DNA of 9,233 bases from an uncultured Ignavibacteria bacterium (lineage in GTDB: Bacteria; Bacteroidota; Ignavibacteria; Tepidaquicellales; Tepidaquicellaceae): contig CALEVL010000249.1 in NCBI GenBank assembly GCA_937924675.1, positions 1 to 9,233 on the forward strand. The letters run 5' to 3'. Made by a program: the position numbers and the translations under genes. Shown here in pieces: positions 6,326 to 9,233 of the stretch (position 1 is its first letter; each line of letters opens with the position of its first letter). The notes under the pieces are model-generated. The model was not told where the DNA came from. It did no database searches and saw nothing but the letters and a program-made list of their open reading frames with translations.

Positions 6326-7447
6326 ATGTGGAAGACAAAAGAAGGAAGTACCGGAAGACTGATACAGCTGTGTATCGGATACTTTGTGTTTTATGTTATC
6401 ACGGGATTAAGCGTTAAGTATTTCTTAGGCAAGCCGGAACTTGGCTTTCCCGGAATGTCGGATATGCAGTATCTGGTTTACAGCACAGTAGGTGGAAATG
6501 CATTCGCACTCGCAGTAGTATTGATTCTCGGATGGTATAAAATCCAATCCAACGGCACTACTAAATTTCTTGGGATGACAATTCCCGAAGAGCTACTGTA
6601 CATTATTCCATCAGGAATCTGCACTGCAGTAGTGATCCCGACAACTACTCTAATGTATTCGCTTCCAATTTCCGTAATGGTTGCCATGGTGATAATGCGT
6701 GGAAGCGTAATTGTCATAAGCAGACTTGTCGACGAGATACAGATTCGAAAGGGGATCCTCAAGAAAAGGATTTACATGGAAGAAAACATTGCAGTAATAT
6801 TTGCAATCATTGCTGTAGCAATAAATGTGTTCTTCGGAAAGCAGGGGGAATTTGATTTCATATACAATGTTGCTGCAATGACAATTCTTACAAGTTATAT
6901 AATTGCTTACTTCATCAGGATCTACATAATGAATTATTTCAAGAATACACGGGCGAAGGGTGTCAGACAGGATAACAAGGGTTTCTTCGGAATCGAACAG
7001 ATTGCAGCAAGCATTACGATGATGCTCGGTGGCATTCTTGTGTATTTCGGGTACAAGTCTTTTGGCTGGACGGCGCCGCAGGTCCTGTCTTTTGTAGATT
7101 CATTTTCAAACATTCATCCTATGTGGGTCTGGGCAATACTTGCGGGAACTGCATTCGGAATGGTTGCATTCTTTTCGGTTTTCATCTTCATGTTCAAGGG
7201 AAGGACCGCAACATTTGCAGGACTTGTTAACCGGCTTACTTCACTTATTGCCGGAACTGCCGCAACGCTTATTTTTGCATTCGCTTTCGGTGGAAAGTAT
7301 CCCGGAATGGCAGATTGGCTTTCGCTTGTATTCATCTTAATCGCTGTTGCGTTTATATCCGTTGCAGAAAAGAAGAGGACAACAGAGCTCAAGGCAACTC
7401 ACGAATTGGATGATGACAATGGAACAGCAACTGTCAAACCCGCATAA
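6326..7447 (+). CDS. Multi-pass membrane protein, EamA/DMT-transporter-like
   Basis: This 373-residue protein has about ten predicted transmembrane helices (roughly 12-34, 52-72, 90-110, 113-133, 152-170, 176-201, 225-243, 265-290, 295-321, 328-347) and a polar, acidic cytoplasmic tail (348-373). Two similar halves, each with five helices, and the ends ISVMVAMVIMRGSVIVIS (115-132) and FAGLVNRLTSLIAGTAATLI (297-316) recall the paired EamA repeats of drug/metabolite transporters. A basic loop follows helix 4 (RKGILKKR, 141-148) and another follows helix 6 (206-214). Substrate is not inferable, and the EamA assignment rests on topology and faint motif likeness rather than a clear signature. The gene lies 39 bases downstream of the small membrane protein, with no convincing Shine-Dalgarno before the ATG. 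Confidence 0.7.
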   Translation: MWKTKEGSTGRLIQLCIGYFVFYVITGLSVKYFLGKPELGFPGMSDMQYLVYSTVGGNAFALAVVLILGWYKIQSNGTTKFLGMTIPEELLYIIPSGICTAVVIPTTTLMYSLPISVMVAMVIMRGSVIVISRLVDEIQIRKGILKKRIYMEENIAVIFAIIAVAINVFFGKQGEFDFIYNVAAMTILTSYIIAYFIRIYIMNYFKNTRAKGVRQDNKGFFGIEQIAASITMMLGGILVYFGYKSFGWTAPQVLSFVDSFSNIHPMWVWAILAGTAFGMVAFFSVFIFMFKGRTATFAGLVNRLTSLIAGTAATLIFAFAFGGKYPGMADWLSLVFILIAVAFISVAEKKRTTELKATHELDDDNGTATVKPA

Positions 7448-7510
7448 AAAAAATTACGATAGGCATGAGAAGTTCAATTCAATTACAGTAATCTATTCAA
7501 CACTGAACTA

Positions 7511-8308
7511 ATGTTTACAGAATTTATTTTTTCCATGCACTCGGTGATTGTAATCATAGCTACAGCTCTGCTGAGTATGCTTCTTTCTGTTCTTGCATTG
7601 AAGTTTATTAGAAAGAGAATTAGTTGGGAACATTTCAAGGAGAATCATGAAGTCGGTGGATTTCTTTTCAATGCTTTGGGCTTGATCTATGCTGTGATAG
7701 TTGCATTCGTGATGTTCATAAGCTGGACTGAATATACTGATGCGATCAATTTCAGTGAGAATGAGATAAGCCATCTCCGGTCACTCTATCACAACAGCCA
7801 GGCATTTGATGAAGATATGCGGAAGAATATCAGGGGCAACATAATATCATACGTAAATTCGGTAATAACTGAAGAGTGGCCCATGATGGGTCACGGAAAG
7901 ATATCAGAATCTTCCAGAATTGAGTTCACAAAACTTTGGAACCTTTACCTCATTGCACCACATCTCAAGGAAGGAAAGACAGAAATAGTTTATCAGGAGT
8001 CATTGAAAGATCTCTCAGAGGCTGCCAAAGCAAGGGTTATGAGAATCGCAACGAGCAGAAAAAGCATTCCGGGTATAGTTTGGACAGTGATCATCATTGG
8101 AGCCTTAACTTCAGTTGGATTCTCATTGTTCTTTGGAACCCGTGTCTTCAAGGTTCAGGCAACAATGACTGCTCTCTTTGCAATGACAAATGCTTTAATA
8201 ATTCTTCTGATATATTATCTCGATCATCCGTTCTCAGGAAATACCGGACTCTCTCCAATTATTTTCAGTGAGTTTCTAAAAATGATAAACACTAACCCAA
8301 TATTATAA
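7511..8308 (+). CDS. DUF4239 (bestrophin-like domain) membrane protein
   Basis: This 265-residue protein has the DUF4239 layout. Two N-terminal helices (about 10-32 and 51-71) come first, then a soluble alpha-helical middle (75-180), then two C-terminal helices (about 187-209 and 217-236). They are followed by the conserved LDHPFSG at 237-243. The segment HEVGGFLFNALGLIYAVIVA at 46-65, followed by WTEY, is also characteristic. Members are predicted to be distantly related to bestrophin anion channels, but I know of no assigned function. The gene starts 63 bases after the transporter-like gene; the gap has no clear terminator, so read-through is possible. It is convergent with the marC gene, 12 bases between stops. 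Confidence 0.82.
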   Translation: MFTEFIFSMHSVIVIIATALLSMLLSVLALKFIRKRISWEHFKENHEVGGFLFNALGLIYAVIVAFVMFISWTEYTDAINFSENEISHLRSLYHNSQAFDEDMRKNIRGNIISYVNSVITEEWPMMGHGKISESSRIEFTKLWNLYLIAPHLKEGKTEIVYQESLKDLSEAAKARVMRIATSRKSIPGIVWTVIIIGALTSVGFSLFFGTRVFKVQATMTALFAMTNALIILLIYYLDHPFSGNTGLSPIIFSEFLKMINTNPIL

Positions 8309-8320
8309 GATCAACATATT

Positions 8321-8956
8321 TTATCTACCTAGAACCGGAAACAGCTGCAATAAACCTTTGTGAATCATTTCCATTGCAATAGCACTGATGAGAATTCCGG
8401 AGACTTTTGTGAGCACATCTACTCCGGTCTTTTTCAGTTTCATTTCTAAAGGACCGGCAGCTCTGAACGAAAAGTAAACGGCAACAGATACTGCAAGTGC
8501 TATCGATGGTATTATGAGCAATTGCCATATATCTGTTGTGCTGCCTCCGTAAAGTATCATTGAACTTATTGGTCCCGGACCGGCTAACAACGGAATTGCC
8601 AGCGGAACAATTGCAAACGAATCACTTCCTCCGGCGCTATTTACAGGAACATTCTTGTCACTCTGAGCACTGCTTCCCAGAATCATAGACAAAGAAATGA
8701 GAAATATTATTATCCCTCCGGCAAGTGTAAAAGCTCCCGCACTGATTCCAAACAGAGCAAGTACATACTTCCCAAGAAAAAAAGAAAATATAAGGATGAG
8801 AAAAACCGCAGTTGAAGTCTTCTTCGCTATTGCATTCTTGTCAGCAGTTGACATGTTTCTTGTATTATTCAGAAAGAAGGGGATTCCCTCCAAAGGATTG
8901 ACAAGTATGAATATGGCTATGAAGACTTTAATGGTTCCTGTAATACCTTCAGTCAT
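8321..8956 (-). CDS. MarC/UPF0056 family integral membrane protein
   Basis: From ATG at 8954-8956 the product is 211 residues, the usual MarC-family size. About six transmembrane helices are visible. Family features include FILVNPLEGIPFFL at 16-29 (conserved Asn-Pro in the first helix), LAGGIIIFLISLSMILG at 78-94, and FAIVPLAIPLLAGPGPISSM at 114-133. MarC was once linked to multiple antibiotic resistance, but that link has been disputed, and the function is unknown. The frame runs upstream to an ATG at 9052; the extra 32 residues resemble nothing in the family and include scattered Phe/His, so the internal start is preferred. No Shine-Dalgarno precedes either. A poly-polar loop (SSAQSDKNVPVNSAGGSD, 95-112) separates helices 3 and 4, as in relatives. 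Confidence 0.87.
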   Translation of the reverse strand: MTEGITGTIKVFIAIFILVNPLEGIPFFLNNTRNMSTADKNAIAKKTSTAVFLILIFSFFLGKYVLALFGISAGAFTLAGGIIIFLISLSMILGSSAQSDKNVPVNSAGGSDSFAIVPLAIPLLAGPGPISSMILYGGSTTDIWQLLIIPSIALAVSVAVYFSFRAAGPLEMKLKKTGVDVLTKVSGILISAIAMEMIHKGLLQLFPVLGR

Positions 8957-9156
8957 TTTTAGTAAGAAGTTTAGTCTTTTAATACTGAGCAACTGAAAAA
9001 CGATTGGATGCAAATTAACGAATATGAATTGAAAATGCGGGGTATCAATCAAAATCTGTCAGTTTTCATTATCACACTTGTCCAAAACGTTTGATTTTTT
9101 TGGCGAGTTGGATTTAATAAGTTATGATGTCAAAGGTTATTCCGCTTTCTTTTGAA
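8957..9156 (-). promoter_or_regulatory. marC upstream region, possible promoter
   Basis: This stretch holds no convincing gene beyond the unlikely N-terminal extension of marC. On the minus strand it has one extended -10-like sequence, TGTGATAAT (plus-strand 9068-9076), about 112 bases before the preferred marC start; no good -35 accompanies it. A TTTGACATC box lies further upstream, near 9127-9135. These are by-eye candidates only. Confidence 0.2.
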
Positions 9157-9233
9157 CCCTTCGGCAAGCTCAGGGCAAGCTAAAGAAAGCTTGGCAAAGA
9201 AACCCTTCGGCAGCCCTTCGACCGGCTCAGGGC
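9157..9233. repeat. Cluster of CCCTTCG...CAGGG imperfect palindromic repeats
   Basis: Two full 19-base copies are present, CCCTTCGGCAAGCTCAGGG at 9157-9175 and CCCTTCGACCGGCTCAGGG at 9214-9232. A half copy, CCCTTCGGCAG, lies at 9203-9213 directly abutting the second. The ends CCCT/AGGG are inverted. Between them, CAAGCT (9176-9181) and AGCTTG (9188-9193) form a hairpin with a six-base loop, and GCAAGCT is directly repeated at 9164-9170 and 9175-9181. Similar short repeats are, from memory, widespread in intergenic DNA of several environmental bacterial phyla. The cluster runs to the window edge and is probably larger. Confidence 0.8.

Noticed and set aside
8298..8330. Bidirectional terminator between the convergent DUF4239 and marC genes
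   Set aside because: The 12-base gap and flanks contain no GC-rich hairpin followed by a T-run on either strand.
8957..9052. N-terminal extension of the MarC protein from ATG 9052
   Set aside because: MarC proteins normally begin a few residues before the first helix; the extra 32 residues have no family likeness.
9157..9233. CRISPR array at the right edge
   Set aside because: Copies are too short, unequally spaced (one pair abutting) and palindromic at the ends, with no spacers of constant length and no cas genes.
1..9233. tRNA, rRNA or riboswitch
   Set aside because: No cloverleaf-like pattern, conserved rRNA segment or recognisable riboswitch core was seen in the few noncoding gaps.

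Overview
This window looks like a chromosomal segment from a Bacteroidota/Chlorobiota-type bacterium; Ignavibacteria-like lineages would fit. The clues are moderate GC in the main gene run, closely packed genes with almost no recognisable Shine-Dalgarno sequences, two apparent TTG starts, a secreted protein with a Phe-Ser-Gln signal-peptide end, and a CCCTTCG...CAGGG repeat cluster at the right edge. The taxon is inference; no rRNA or marker gene is present.

Left region (1-1548): the end of a restriction-modification cassette. It holds the last 57 codons of a C5-cytosine DNA methyltransferase, then a complete NgoFVII/BfiI-like restriction endonuclease overlapping it by one base (TAATG). Convergent to these is a vsr-type T:G mismatch endonuclease whose 3' end overlaps the endonuclease gene by 12 bases. 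The logic is modify, cut, and repair the mutations that 5-methylcytosine deamination causes. Sampled GC is lower here (about 31-36%) than downstream (about 45%), which suggests horizontal acquisition.

Region 1615-2463: one minus-strand gene for a secreted, probably outer-membrane beta-barrel-like protein of unknown function. A 229-base divergent promoter region with several short dyads follows (2464-2692).

Main run (2693-8308, plus strand): seven closely spaced genes, probably one operon or two. In order they are L-2-hydroxyglutarate oxidase (lhgO), a type II phosphomannose-isomerase-like cupin, a DUF1287 (YijF-like) secreted NlpC/P60-type protein, a nitroreductase, a 100-residue membrane protein, a ten-helix EamA/DMT-like membrane protein, and a DUF4239 (bestrophin-like) membrane protein. 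They share no obvious single pathway. The first four look like metabolite repair, sugar-phosphate and redox housekeeping; the last three are membrane proteins.

Right region (8321-9233): a convergent marC-family membrane protein gene, its upstream region, and a cluster of two full and one half copy of a short imperfect palindromic repeat that runs to the window edge.

I found no RNA gene, CRISPR array or insertion sequence, and no strong sign of an undescribed system. The items most worth a second look are the R-M/Vsr cassette with its zinc-less Vsr variant, and the terminal repeat cluster.
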